Positions 14,686 to 22,498 of a stretch of 30,135 nucleotides of DNA are shown in pieces. The first letter of the stretch is position 1, and each line of letters starts with the position of its first letter. The position numbers and the translations under genes are program-made. The notes beneath the pieces are model-generated. The model made no database searches, had not been told where the DNA came from, and saw only the letters and a list, made by a program, of their open reading frames with translations. This DNA is from an uncultured Eggerthellaceae bacterium (GTDB lineage Bacteria; Actinomycetota; Coriobacteriia; Coriobacteriales; Eggerthellaceae). Location of the stretch: positions 1 to 30,135 of the forward strand of contig CAKTVK010000016.1 in assembly GCA_934623455.1 (NCBI GenBank). The letters run 5' to 3'.

Positions 14686-15465
14686 TTATGCAACCGTTGC
14701 GAAGATGTCGCCCAACACAACGTCTTCTTCAGACGTATCGGCAACCAAGGTCTCTTCCTGGTATCCTTCAGCGGAAAGAACAACCTTGTATGCCTCGTTG
14801 CCCAGCTCCTTGAAGCGGAACTCGCCGAAATCATCAGTCTTCAGAGCAGCAACTTCTGCACCAGAAGCATCGATCAGCTTGGCATCGGCACCAATGAGCA
14901 CTTCGTTCTTCTGGCGATCAACGAAGCAGCCGTACACCCAGCGCTTGGGATAGTTCATGTAGTACACATGAGAACCTTCGCAAGACGGCTCGGCGTTTGC
15001 AGGAATCTCTTCCTCGTCAACGAAGGTCAGAGCGCCCGTTGCGCAAATGTCAACGCAACGCGGAACGGTCCAGCCGTCGTCCAGCAAGTGAGCGCAACCC
15101 GTGCAGCCCTGGGGAAGCTGGAGTTCTTCGTTCCAGTACACGCCCTCGAACTTCTCGGCAATGTCCTTGCGGCCCTTTGCCTTCTCGGTATCAAGAACAA
15201 TCAGACCGTCTTCGCGCTCCATGAGCACTTCAGGAGCATACTCGCGGATCTTCTCGTTCTGAGCACCCATAACCGGCTTGTAGTTGATCTTGACCTCGGG
15301 CACTTTGCCGCGGTCTTCCTGCTCAAGCTTGCACCAGAACTGACCGGAAACGGGCTGCTTGGCAGCATACGGAGACCAGTCGTTGCCGCAATGCTCATCT
15401 TTGCAGATGAACTGGCAGCCATAGCAGCCATTGCACAGGCTGGCGTCAAACAGAAACTTCTTCAT
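14686..15465 (-). CDS. Transhydroxylase-type beta subunit: three [4Fe-4S] clusters plus transthyretin/CnaB-like domain
   Basis: A 259-residue electron-transfer partner of the alpha subunit. It contains exactly 12 cysteines, enough for three [4Fe-4S] clusters: CNGCYGCQFIC (Cys11, 14, 17, 21), Cys26 and 45, GCTGC (121, 124), CVDIC (137, 141), 162 and 180. Residues about 185-259 (VLIGADAKLIDASGAEVAAL, TDDFGEFRFKELG, YKVVLSAEGY) form a beta-sandwich of the transthyretin/CnaB type. That combination is what the beta subunit of Pelobacter pyrogallol-phloroglucinol transhydroxylase shows, and is unusual among DmsB/NrfC-like proteins, which carry four clusters and no such domain. ATG 15465 lies two bases after the alpha stop; the TTG at 15474 in the same frame is less likely. 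No signal peptide and no membrane anchor. Confidence 0.88.
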   Translation of the reverse strand: MKKFLFDASLCNGCYGCQFICKDEHCGNDWSPYAAKQPVSGQFWCKLEQEDRGKVPEVKINYKPVMGAQNEKIREYAPEVLMEREDGLIVLDTEKAKGRKDIAEKFEGVYWNEELQLPQGCTGCAHLLDDGWTVPRCVDICATGALTFVDEEEIPANAEPSCEGSHVYYMNYPKRWVYGCFVDRQKNEVLIGADAKLIDASGAEVAALKTDDFGEFRFKELGNEAYKVVLSAEGYQEETLVADTSEEDVVLGDIFATVA

Positions 15466-15467
15466 GA

Positions 15468-18119
15468 TTAGCAAACCCCCTCGAGTGCTTTGCTGATTTC
15501 ATGGCTTTCGCCATCCATAATTGCGTCCCAAACGTTGGTGCCAGACTCAACGGTGTAGTGATCCTTCTTGAATGCCTCCGGATACTCAGCCATCAAAGCG
15601 TCAATGTCGATCTTCTTCAGGCCAACCAAGTAGCCGCCGGTCACTTCGCCTGCAGCGTTCTTGGAGGAAGTGTTGCTCGGAGCAATCAGATTGTTCGCGC
15701 CACCGCGGTCAATTCCGCCGTAACCAGGAACAATCGGATCGGTCTCGGCGCCGTGGTCCTGGTACACCGCACCCGGCATAATACGCTCGGTCACGTACGC
15801 GCCGCCCAAAACGGTACCGCGCTCGTTGTACACGGCAATAATGTCGCCGGACTTGATGTCGTACTTCTCGGCATCAACAGGGTTAACCCAGATAGGCTCG
15901 TAAGCGTAGCCGTCCTTGCCAATAACCTTGCAGGTCTCAACTTCGCGGATCCATACGCAGTCATCGTAGTTTGCGTGGATGCGCCAACGCGGATGGTTGG
16001 AAACCAGCAGGAACGGGTAATCCTTTGCGCGGTCGCAAGAAATACGCTCGTGATGGCTCTCGGATTCCTCGATCCAGTGAGCAACAATCGGGCGCTCCTT
16101 GTCATCGGGGAAGAAGTTGGCCAGGCCCATGGAGTAGAACTCGATCTTGCCCGTGGGGGTCTCCAGCGGGTTCGCCTCGGGATCTTCGTAGAACTCAATC
16201 ATGCCGGCGGGTTCGTCTGCCCAGCCCTCGCGGGTCGGCATGGTCTGGTAACCCTGCTTCTTGATGAGCTCCAGGTCCTGCTGCTCTTCGGGAAGACCGC
16301 AGCCTTCATAACCAATCTTGATCCACTCTTCTTCGGTCAGGCCGCCCGAGTAGTTCTCGGCGCAGTCTTCGTAGATGCCGCCGTACTTCTCCAGCTTCTT
16401 AGCAACTTCCCACACGCACTCGTAGTCGGAAAGGGACTCGCCCACGTGATCGATTGCTGCTTCTTCCCAGATAATCTGGTTGAACTGGCCCGAGTAGGTG
16501 TCAACGCCAAAGTCGTTGAGCTCCAGCTTAGTGGAAACCGGCAAAATGATGTCGGCGAACAGCGTGTCGTTTTCGAACCAAGGATGCTGAACCAAGAAGA
16601 ACTCCAAGTTGGGGTTACGCAGTGCATCCTGGAATTTGTTGCCGCCGTTCCAGCAGGTGGACCAGCAGGGAGTGTCGGACCAAATCATCTTGATGCCGGC
16701 ATCGCCTTCCTGCGGGAAGTGGAATTCCTTGAACTGGTCGGTGCGATGATGGCGGCTGGTGGTGTGACCGTACCAGGTAACCGTCTCGCCCGGCTGAACG
16801 GTAATGCATTCCGGAACCTTCGTCTTGGGAATGAAGGATGCGGGCAGCTCGCCCAGAACAGCGCCGTGGTAGCAAGCGCGAACTTCAGGCAGGAACTCTC
16901 CCGGGGGCAGCGGGTTGAAGGAGTCCATGCCAATAAGTGCCCATTCAATGAATTTGACCTGGTTAACGCCCGGACGGCCAACGCCCTGCATGGCCAACAG
17001 GTATACCTCAAGACGGCCCGGCTCATGGGAGTATGCGGAACGAATGAAGGAACCGCCGTTGCAGTGGCCAATGGAAACGCGATGCTTTGCCCAGTAACGA
17101 GCCAGCGCCTTAATGCGGTATGCGGGCACGTGGCACTTCTCTTCAGCCCACTCGGGAGTCTTAGGAACGCCATCTTCGTTGCCCAGCACGTAGTACTGGA
17201 ACCAGTCAAAGCCGGTGGTGTGGGTCTCAATGTAGTCGGCCTCGTAGGTGCCTTCGGTCATCCACACGTAAGCAATAGCCAGCTGCAGTGCAGCGTCGGT
17301 GTTCGGGAGGATAGGAATCCACATATCGGAGTGAACAGCGTTTGCGTAGTTCACGTCAGGAGAAATATGAATCTGCTTGATGCCCAGTTCGGTGAACCAG
17401 AAGCACAAGCGGCTTGCCTGCTGGCCCGACCAGCCCCACGGCGTGGTCTCGGGGTCGCAACCCCAGAACAGAACGGCATCGGAGTTCTCGGAGATATCCT
17501 TGAACAGGTTGTGCTGGTGGGTGTTCTGGCCCAAAGGCTCCTGGCCCCAAGCGTGCTTTGCGCCCCAGTACCAACCTTCCCACGAGTCAGGCTGGCGAGC
17601 CTGCATCGTCAAACCGCCGGTCATATCCAGCAAGTTTGCCATGCAGCCATGAGGGCCATGCAAAGAGCCGGTCTCGCCGTGGCCGTCGGCCTGAGCGAAA
17701 ATGGAGTTGCGGCCGTAGGTCTCATCAATGCGCACGATTTCAGCAGCAATGATATCGGTGGCTTCGTCCCAGCTGATGCGCTCGAACTTGCTCTTGCCAC
17801 GGTTCTCGGGATGACGCTCGCCCTTAGGATCCCAGTCCACGCGCTTCAGCGGGAAAGGAATGCGGTTCGGCGAATACGTACGGGACTTGTACAGATAAGA
17901 GAAGGGCGAATTCAGAGACTTCATCAAAGGCTCAAACGTGTGGCCCTTTGCCTCAATCGTCCAATAGTTCAGATCTTCTTTGGTGTAGTAATCATCGAAA
18001 TGCACAGGGCGCATACGAACGACCCTGCCGTCCATTGCGTCAATGGCGGTGATGTTTGCACCGTTGCCGAAAGAGCACAGAGACATGTTCTGCACGACTG
18101 TCTTATCAGCGGTTTTCAT
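15468..18119 (-). CDS. Molybdopterin oxidoreductase, pyrogallol-phloroglucinol transhydroxylase-like alpha subunit
   Basis: An 883-residue member of the DMSO-reductase superfamily, binding Mo(W)-bis-MGD. There is no CxxCxxxC cluster motif at the N-terminus and no twin-arginine signal, so it is cytoplasmic and lacks the FS0 cluster. Both traits, and the length, fit transhydroxylase alpha (about 875 aa) better than periplasmic DMSO reductases or Tat-exported catechol dehydroxylases. RQPDSWEGWYWGAKHAWG places Asp178-Ser179-Trp180 where the Pelobacter enzyme has the Mo-ligand serine between Asp174 and Trp176; His147 is a candidate for its active-site His. MGD-binding segments are VLFWGCDPETTPWG, ISPDVNYANAVHSDMWIPILPNTDAALQLAIAY in two parts, and WVNPVDAEKYDIKSGDIIAVYN. 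A GGAGG site precedes ATG 18119. It forms an operon with beta. The substrate is unknown: a (poly)phenol is likely by family. Confidence 0.88.
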   Translation of the reverse strand: MKTADKTVVQNMSLCSFGNGANITAIDAMDGRVVRMRPVHFDDYYTKEDLNYWTIEAKGHTFEPLMKSLNSPFSYLYKSRTYSPNRIPFPLKRVDWDPKGERHPENRGKSKFERISWDEATDIIAAEIVRIDETYGRNSIFAQADGHGETGSLHGPHGCMANLLDMTGGLTMQARQPDSWEGWYWGAKHAWGQEPLGQNTHQHNLFKDISENSDAVLFWGCDPETTPWGWSGQQASRLCFWFTELGIKQIHISPDVNYANAVHSDMWIPILPNTDAALQLAIAYVWMTEGTYEADYIETHTTGFDWFQYYVLGNEDGVPKTPEWAEEKCHVPAYRIKALARYWAKHRVSIGHCNGGSFIRSAYSHEPGRLEVYLLAMQGVGRPGVNQVKFIEWALIGMDSFNPLPPGEFLPEVRACYHGAVLGELPASFIPKTKVPECITVQPGETVTWYGHTTSRHHRTDQFKEFHFPQEGDAGIKMIWSDTPCWSTCWNGGNKFQDALRNPNLEFFLVQHPWFENDTLFADIILPVSTKLELNDFGVDTYSGQFNQIIWEEAAIDHVGESLSDYECVWEVAKKLEKYGGIYEDCAENYSGGLTEEEWIKIGYEGCGLPEEQQDLELIKKQGYQTMPTREGWADEPAGMIEFYEDPEANPLETPTGKIEFYSMGLANFFPDDKERPIVAHWIEESESHHERISCDRAKDYPFLLVSNHPRWRIHANYDDCVWIREVETCKVIGKDGYAYEPIWVNPVDAEKYDIKSGDIIAVYNERGTVLGGAYVTERIMPGAVYQDHGAETDPIVPGYGGIDRGGANNLIAPSNTSSKNAAGEVTGGYLVGLKKIDIDALMAEYPEAFKKDHYTVESGTNVWDAIMDGESHEISKALEGVC

Positions 18120-18182
18120 ACTCCTCCTACTTTCTCCATCGTCTTTACTTCACTTGCCAGAGGCGTCCCTCTTTACGCTTGC

Positions 18183-18276
18183 AGTATAAAAACGACCGCA
18201 CGTCGGGAAAATCAGTAAGAAGTTGAGCTACCCCCACCTTTTGTGGGGGCACAGGGTAAAGCATTTGTGGGGGCAC
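18183..18276 (-). promoter_or_regulatory. Molybdoenzyme promoter with candidate LysR binding repeats
   Basis: Minus-strand TATACT (18188-18183) has no good -35, as expected for an activated promoter. Upstream, GTGCCCCCACAAA occurs twice as an exact direct repeat (18252-18240 and 18276-18264), 24 bases apart. A third, inverted GTGGGGG (18237-18231) forms a palindrome with the nearer copy. Taking the start near 18176, the repeats fall at about -64 to -100, which is where LysR regulators bind to activate. The divergent lysR gene starts 94 bases beyond. Confidence 0.5.
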
Positions 18277-18354
18277 GATAAACGTTAGCTTTAAGCGCAA
18301 AAAAGTGATATTCTGCACGTTGGCGTGCCAAGGAGAGACGCGCTTCATTTCTGC

Positions 18355-18363
18355 GGGGGGGGG
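18355..18363 (+). repeat. G9 homopolymer at the ribosome-binding position of lysR
   Basis: Nine consecutive G residues end six bases before the ATG at 18370 and take the place of the Shine-Dalgarno sequence. Homopolymeric G tracts in this position can change length during replication and so alter translation. Confidence 0.6.
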
Positions 18364-18369
18364 AATCAC

Positions 18370-19353
18370 ATGAATATCGACTATCTGCGTTACTTTCTTG
18401 ACGTTGCCGAAACAAAGTCCATAACTCATGCGGCACGTTTGAACTTCATTTCGCCGCAAGGTATGAGCCGCGCAATGAACGAACTTGAAAAAGAGCTGGA
18501 TTGCAAGCTGCTGATTCGCTATTCGAATAAGCTAACTCTGTCCGAGCAAGGCGAAGCACTGATTCCCGTTGCGCAAAACGTGGTGGAGCAATACGACAAG
18601 CTAACCGATTTCGCCGTTGAACTGGGATCTTCCGACAAAGAATCCGAAGAAGACAACCGTATTTACCTGCTTTGCCAGGGCATTTGCGGCCTATGCTTCA
18701 TTCCTCCGCATACGGTCTCGTTCCTTGACAGGTTGGACTCTCCCCTGGTTTTCCGCGAAAAGAGCAATGACGAAATTGCCAGCTCGCTGCACCAAAGTCT
18801 TGAAGACACCAGCGGCAAGCCGAAGAAAAATCTAGTCGGCGTGATTTGCACGTTCGAAGTTGAAAAGCAAGAGAGCATGCAGTACATTCGTCGCCTGGAA
18901 GAGCTGGGCTATACATATCGCCCCTATCTGCGCACTTACGATGAATGCATTATCAACAAGAATTCTGAGCTCGCGAAAAAAGATGCCATCACGAATGCCG
19001 ATATCGCAGGTCATCCCATTGTGAGCACGAACACAGTACTCTACGACACCCTGGCGGATCGCTTTGGAGAGAAAAACATCGTTATGGCGTCGGCGGAATT
19101 CAAATTCCGCATGCGCTTTGTAGAAGCAGGCGAAGCAGTAGCGTTCATGCCTGCTATTGCAAGTCTAATCTTTGAAGGAGACAATCCGAATGTCGTATCA
19201 CGTGAGCTCGCTGATTCCTACGAAGTTGAGATTGGCTTCATTGGCCTGAAAAAAGATCTGGACTCCCCCGCTTTCACTGAATTCGTGAACTCGCTCAATG
19301 AGTTCTACGAAGAAGAACACGCAGATTGCGATAAATTCACCCTAATCAAGTAG
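18370..19353 (+). CDS. LysR-family transcriptional regulator
   Basis: A 327-residue regulator. Residues 1-60 are the LysR HTH: MNIDYLRYFLDVAETKSITH, AARLNFISPQGMSRAMNELE and KELDCKLLIR with the linker helix after. The effector domain has the two periplasmic-binding-like halves; the second contains NADIAGHPIVSTNT and FVEAGEAVAFMPAIAS, the usual hinge and ligand-site region. It is transcribed divergently from the molybdoenzyme operon across a 250-base region with direct repeats, so it is the likely activator of that operon in response to the substrate. ATG 18370 is the start consistent with the domain; an in-frame GTG at 18325 would read through the G9 tract. A terminator follows. Confidence 0.92.
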   Translation: MNIDYLRYFLDVAETKSITHAARLNFISPQGMSRAMNELEKELDCKLLIRYSNKLTLSEQGEALIPVAQNVVEQYDKLTDFAVELGSSDKESEEDNRIYLLCQGICGLCFIPPHTVSFLDRLDSPLVFREKSNDEIASSLHQSLEDTSGKPKKNLVGVICTFEVEKQESMQYIRRLEELGYTYRPYLRTYDECIINKNSELAKKDAITNADIAGHPIVSTNTVLYDTLADRFGEKNIVMASAEFKFRMRFVEAGEAVAFMPAIASLIFEGDNPNVVSRELADSYEVEIGFIGLKKDLDSPAFTEFVNSLNEFYEEEHADCDKFTLIK

Positions 19354-19491
19354 ATACGCTGGCAAACGTGCCCGCTCGACGCGCCGTACGTGCCGCAATC
19401 GAGCCGCTGCGTCCCCCAACGGGGTGCGAATGAAGCAACAGAGCCGCGGCCATTGAGCGCCTATCTCCAAACTACAAAACTGCGCATAATG

Positions 19492-19523
19492 CACGAAGAG
19501 CGCCCTGCGGGACGCTCTTCGTG
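19492..19523 (+). terminator. Hairpin terminator after lysR
   Basis: CACGAAGAGCG (19492-19502) and CGCTCTTCGTG (19513-19523) form a perfect 11-bp stem, followed by TTGT. It lies 140 bases past the lysR stop. The T run is short, so efficiency is uncertain. Confidence 0.55.
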
Positions 19524-19582
19524 TTGTCGGATGCATTTTGGGGGAGGGGAAAGAGAGTGCATCCTTGAAAGAGAGGGGAAAT

Positions 19583-19619
19583 TGGTGCTCTTAGGGAAGA
19601 AAGGGAACCAAGAGCACCA
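19583..19619 (-). terminator. Hairpin after the zinc-ribbon gene
   Basis: TGGTGCTCTT (19583-19592) and AAGAGCACCA (19610-19619) are a perfect 10-bp stem 15 bases beyond the stop of the minus-strand zinc-ribbon gene. Only ATTT follows on the minus strand, so it is a weak terminator or a 3'-end protecting stem. Confidence 0.5.
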
Positions 19620-19633
19620 CGGGGTAAATAAAA

Positions 19634-19867
19634 TTATGCCGTAGGAGCCTTAGGAGCAGCGGGAGCTGCAGGAGCCATGGGAGCACCCGGAGCTTTCGGA
19701 GCACCAGGAGCGGCAGGGGCACCAGGAGCACCGGGAGCGGCGGGCATACCCGGAGTCGAAGCGGCAAAGCCGCACTCCGCACATACGGTATCGGTAATAT
19801 CATTTTCGTGGCCGCACATCGGGCAAGCAATCTTTCCGGCGGTTGCGGCTGCTGGTCTGAAGCACAT
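19634..19867 (-). CDS. Small zinc-ribbon protein with a P-X-A triplet-repeat tail
   Basis: A 77-residue protein in two parts. Residues 15-32 are a zinc ribbon, CPMCG...CAECG (Cys15, 18, 29, 32), of the zinc-ribbon_2/DUF-like type. Residues 42-77 are only Pro, Ala, Gly with a few Lys and Met, with Pro at nearly every third position (PGA, PAA, PKA, PMA, about ten triplets). The tail should be extended (polyproline-II-like) and Lys is spaced along it. The encoding DNA is a short-unit tandem repeat, prone to length change. GGAGG lies upstream of ATG 19867. No membrane segment. The function is unknown; zinc-ribbon plus disordered-tail proteins in Actinobacteria are often followed by other domains, which are missing here. 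Confidence 0.75.
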   Translation of the reverse strand: MCFRPAAATAGKIACPMCGHENDITDTVCAECGFAASTPGMPAAPGAPGAPAAPGAPKAPGAPMAPAAPAAPKAPTA

Positions 19868-20167
19868 GTCATATCCTCCAATTCGTTGTTTTTCAGGATG
19901 ATTGAAGCATATGCCTAGTTTTGCCCGAAGAACATCATCGAGTCGTTGATGCTACCCTCAAGAATTCGTTGAAGCTCCCCTACTGCTGCCCATAGATTGC
20001 TATTGTGACCTTATGACCTGCGGTTATGCGGCCACAAGCGGTCGCATCCACGTTTTGTTGAGCTGGGTTCCTGTTTCGTTGCTCTTATCGGACTACGAAA
20101 AACCGGGCCAACGCGCTACTATCTTCCCAGTGTTTTAAACAGTGTTTCTTACCGTAAGGAGGATAGT

Positions 20168-20428
20168 ATGCAAGGTCCTATCGGAGGCGATCGTATTTAC
20201 GCGAAGCCGAAACTCAAGCCCATCCAGGAAGCTGCTCAGGCAATGGTGAACGCTCAGGAAAAGGGTCGCGACGAAGGCGGCATCTGCTGGGGTTACGTTT
20301 ATGCCATGAACCGTGGCGACTACGCTTGGCCGATCGACGAGCTCCACTTCAGCACCACCGAAGAGCTTGATCAGATCACTAGGAATGGTCAGATCCACGA
20401 GGCTTTCATCGTTTACAAAGAGAACTAA
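20168..20428 (+). CDS. Conserved-looking small hypothetical protein
   Basis: An 86-residue soluble protein, not recognised. It has a helical, Ala/Gln-rich segment (IQEAAQAMVNAQEKGRDEGG) and then aromatic-rich strands (ICWGYVYAMNRGDYAWPIDE) and a mixed C-terminus ending in FIVYKEN. A near-perfect ribosome site (AAGGAGG, seven bases before ATG) and a strong terminator directly behind show a real, well-translated single gene. No signal peptide. The 300 bases upstream (19868-20167) contain no gene; TACTAT at about 20115 could be its -10 box. Confidence 0.7.
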   Translation: MQGPIGGDRIYAKPKLKPIQEAAQAMVNAQEKGRDEGGICWGYVYAMNRGDYAWPIDELHFSTTEELDQITRNGQIHEAFIVYKEN

Positions 20429-20450
20429 GCGAACGAAATTCGCGCACGAA

Positions 20451-20487
20451 AAAGGCGCTGGGCAAATTTGCCCAGCGCCTTTCTTTT
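20451..20487 (+). terminator. Strong intrinsic terminator
   Basis: AAAGGCGCTGGGC and GCCCAGCGCCTTT (20451-20463, 20470-20482) form a 13-bp stem with an AAATTT loop, followed by CTTTTTC. It ends the gene at 20168-20428 and faces the 3' end of dxs. Confidence 0.9.
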
Positions 20488-20605
20488 TCTTGATTCATAT
20501 TGCTTCGTGCGGGTTCGCGTTCATAAGAACGCCTGTCCAAACGAACGCAGAGGACGCTGCTTATAAAACGCGTCTCCCCTGCTCAACTTAGTACCATTCG
20601 GCGCA

Positions 20606-22492
20606 TTACGCCAACTGACCCAACCGCTCGGAAACAGAATGCGCAATGCCTTCCGGATGCAGATTAAGCGAGCGGAACAGCTCATTTGCCGTGCCTTGCG
20701 TTACAAACTCATCGGGAATGCCCAGCTGCAAAACAGGCGTAGTAAGCGCCTTGTCCGCCATGGCCTCCATGACCGCCGAACCAGCGCCTCCCATGATAAC
20801 GCCTTCTTCCAGCGTGACCACCAGCTTCGTGCTCGCCGCGGCAACAACCGCGTCAATGTCCAGGGGCTTCACCCAACGCATATCCACCACACGCGCACTC
20901 ACGCCTGCTTCTTCCAGCAGCTCCGCCGCTTTCAGCGCGTGTCCCACCATGCGGCCGAATGCCAACAGCGCAACATCGCTTCCTTCGCGCAGCGTTTGCG
21001 CGCAACCGCACTCAAGCACACACGGCTCTTCCGGTAACGGAACGCCCGCTGCAGCACCACGCGGATACCGGATTGCGAACGGTCCTCCCAGCTCAAGGGC
21101 GGTATGAAGCGCATTGACCAGCTCTGCCTCGTTCGAGGGCGCTAAAACCCGTATATTCGGAATCATGCGCATGTACGCAAGATCGAACACACCGTGATGC
21201 GTGGGGCCATCTTCACCCACCAAGCCAGCACGGTCAATTGCAAACACAACATCTAAATTTGAAAGCGCAACATCAATAATTGCCTGGTCAATGCCGCGCT
21301 GCAAAAACGTCGAGTAAATAGCAACAACAGGTTTCAAGCCGCCAAACGCAAGGCCCGATGCCAAGCCAACAGCGTGGCCTTCCGTAATACCGGTATCAAT
21401 GAAACGCTTGGGAAATTCCTCGGCGAAACCCGTCAAACCCGTGCCCGTTTTCATGGCGGCGGTTATGGCAACAATGCGCTTATCCTTGCGCGCTTCTGCT
21501 ACCAGCGCATCGCCAAAAACGTTCGTATACGAGGGAGCAGTACTCGGCTTTTTCAGCGCCTTTCCCGTTGCAGGGTCAAACGCGCCCACGCCATGGAAAT
21601 CCACTGGGTTATTCAGCGCAGGAGCATAGCCTTCGCCCTTTTTCGTAACCACGTGAACAATGACCGGACCATTCGCGGAAAGCGCCGTTTGCAGAATTTC
21701 GCGTAAAAGCCCAATGTTGTGACCGTCAATCGGCGTGGTGCACTGAATACCCAGCTGCTCGTAAATCATGGAGCTGGCCAGGAAGAACTGCTTCATGGAG
21801 TCCTTCATGCTGCGGCCGAACTGAACTAAAGCGCGCCCCGCGTTGCCAGAATGTTCCAACGCATCCTGCACGGAATCGCGCGTTTGCTGGTATTGGGTTG
21901 ATGAGCGCATGGCGCCGAAATGCTTCATAAGCGCGCCCACGTTGCGCGAAATTGACATTTCGTTGTCGTTCAAGATGATAACCATGGGTGTTTGAGCTTG
22001 ACCAACGTGATTAAGTGCCTCGAATGCCATGCCGCCCGCAATAGCGGCATCGCCAATAATGGCAACGATTTTCTCATCGGTGCCCGCTAAGTCGCGCGCT
22101 TTCGCCAGACCCAACGCAACCGACAAAGAATCGGAAGCATGCCCCGAAGGATGCGCGTCATAGGGGCTCTCGCTGGGTTTCGGAAAGCCCGAAATACCGC
22201 CGAACGTGCGCTGCGTGGCAAACGCCTCGCGCCTGCCGGTGAGCAGCTTATGCGCGTACGCCTGATGCCCCACGTCGAATACAATTTTATCCTTCGGGCA
22301 GTTCAGAACGCTGTGACACGCCACAATAATGTCAACAGCGCCCAACGACGACGCCACATGACCGCCCGTATGAGAAGCGGTGTTCACGATTTCTTCGCGA
22401 ATCTCACCCGCTAAAATTTCAAGCTCTTCATTGGAGAGAAGCTTTAACGCACAAGGTTCATCGATAACATCTAAAAGTCGATCATTCGCCAT
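20606..22492 (-). CDS. dxs: 1-deoxy-D-xylulose-5-phosphate synthase
   Basis: A 628-residue thiamine-diphosphate enzyme that joins pyruvate and glyceraldehyde 3-phosphate in the first step of the MEP isoprenoid pathway. Motifs: FDVGHQAYAHKLLTGR, PSGHASDSLSVALGLAKA, the TPP site IGDAAIAGGMAFEALN with ILNDNEMSIS, TGITEGHAVGLASGLAF (catalytic Glu) and AIDRAGLVGEDGPTHHGVFD. The usual GDG of the TPP motif reads GDA, and the usual EQHAV reads EGHAV. The other motifs are intact, so activity is likely. It is the last gene of asp23-nusB-xseB-dxs, six bases after xseB, so prenyl precursor synthesis is cotranscribed with housekeeping functions. ATG 22492 is preceded by GAGGAA. Confidence 0.95.
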   Translation of the reverse strand: MANDRLLDVIDEPCALKLLSNEELEILAGEIREEIVNTASHTGGHVASSLGAVDIIVACHSVLNCPKDKIVFDVGHQAYAHKLLTGRREAFATQRTFGGISGFPKPSESPYDAHPSGHASDSLSVALGLAKARDLAGTDEKIVAIIGDAAIAGGMAFEALNHVGQAQTPMVIILNDNEMSISRNVGALMKHFGAMRSSTQYQQTRDSVQDALEHSGNAGRALVQFGRSMKDSMKQFFLASSMIYEQLGIQCTTPIDGHNIGLLREILQTALSANGPVIVHVVTKKGEGYAPALNNPVDFHGVGAFDPATGKALKKPSTAPSYTNVFGDALVAEARKDKRIVAITAAMKTGTGLTGFAEEFPKRFIDTGITEGHAVGLASGLAFGGLKPVVAIYSTFLQRGIDQAIIDVALSNLDVVFAIDRAGLVGEDGPTHHGVFDLAYMRMIPNIRVLAPSNEAELVNALHTALELGGPFAIRYPRGAAAGVPLPEEPCVLECGCAQTLREGSDVALLAFGRMVGHALKAAELLEEAGVSARVVDMRWVKPLDIDAVVAAASTKLVVTLEEGVIMGGAGSAVMEAMADKALTTPVLQLGIPDEFVTQGTANELFRSLNLHPEGIAHSVSERLGQLA

Positions 22493-22498
22493 GGCAAA

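Noticed and set aside
15501..18218. 905-aa open frame on the plus strand opposite the molybdoenzyme alpha gene
   Set aside because: It is the antisense shadow of a well-supported gene with strong codon bias; its translation has no recognisable domain and no ribosome site.
18231..18249. C/A-rich palindrome near lysR as a third copy of the 31-nt repeat
   Set aside because: It shares CCCCACCTTTTGT with the reverse complement but has an extra C and no flanking similarity; better explained by the local GTGGGGG repeats.
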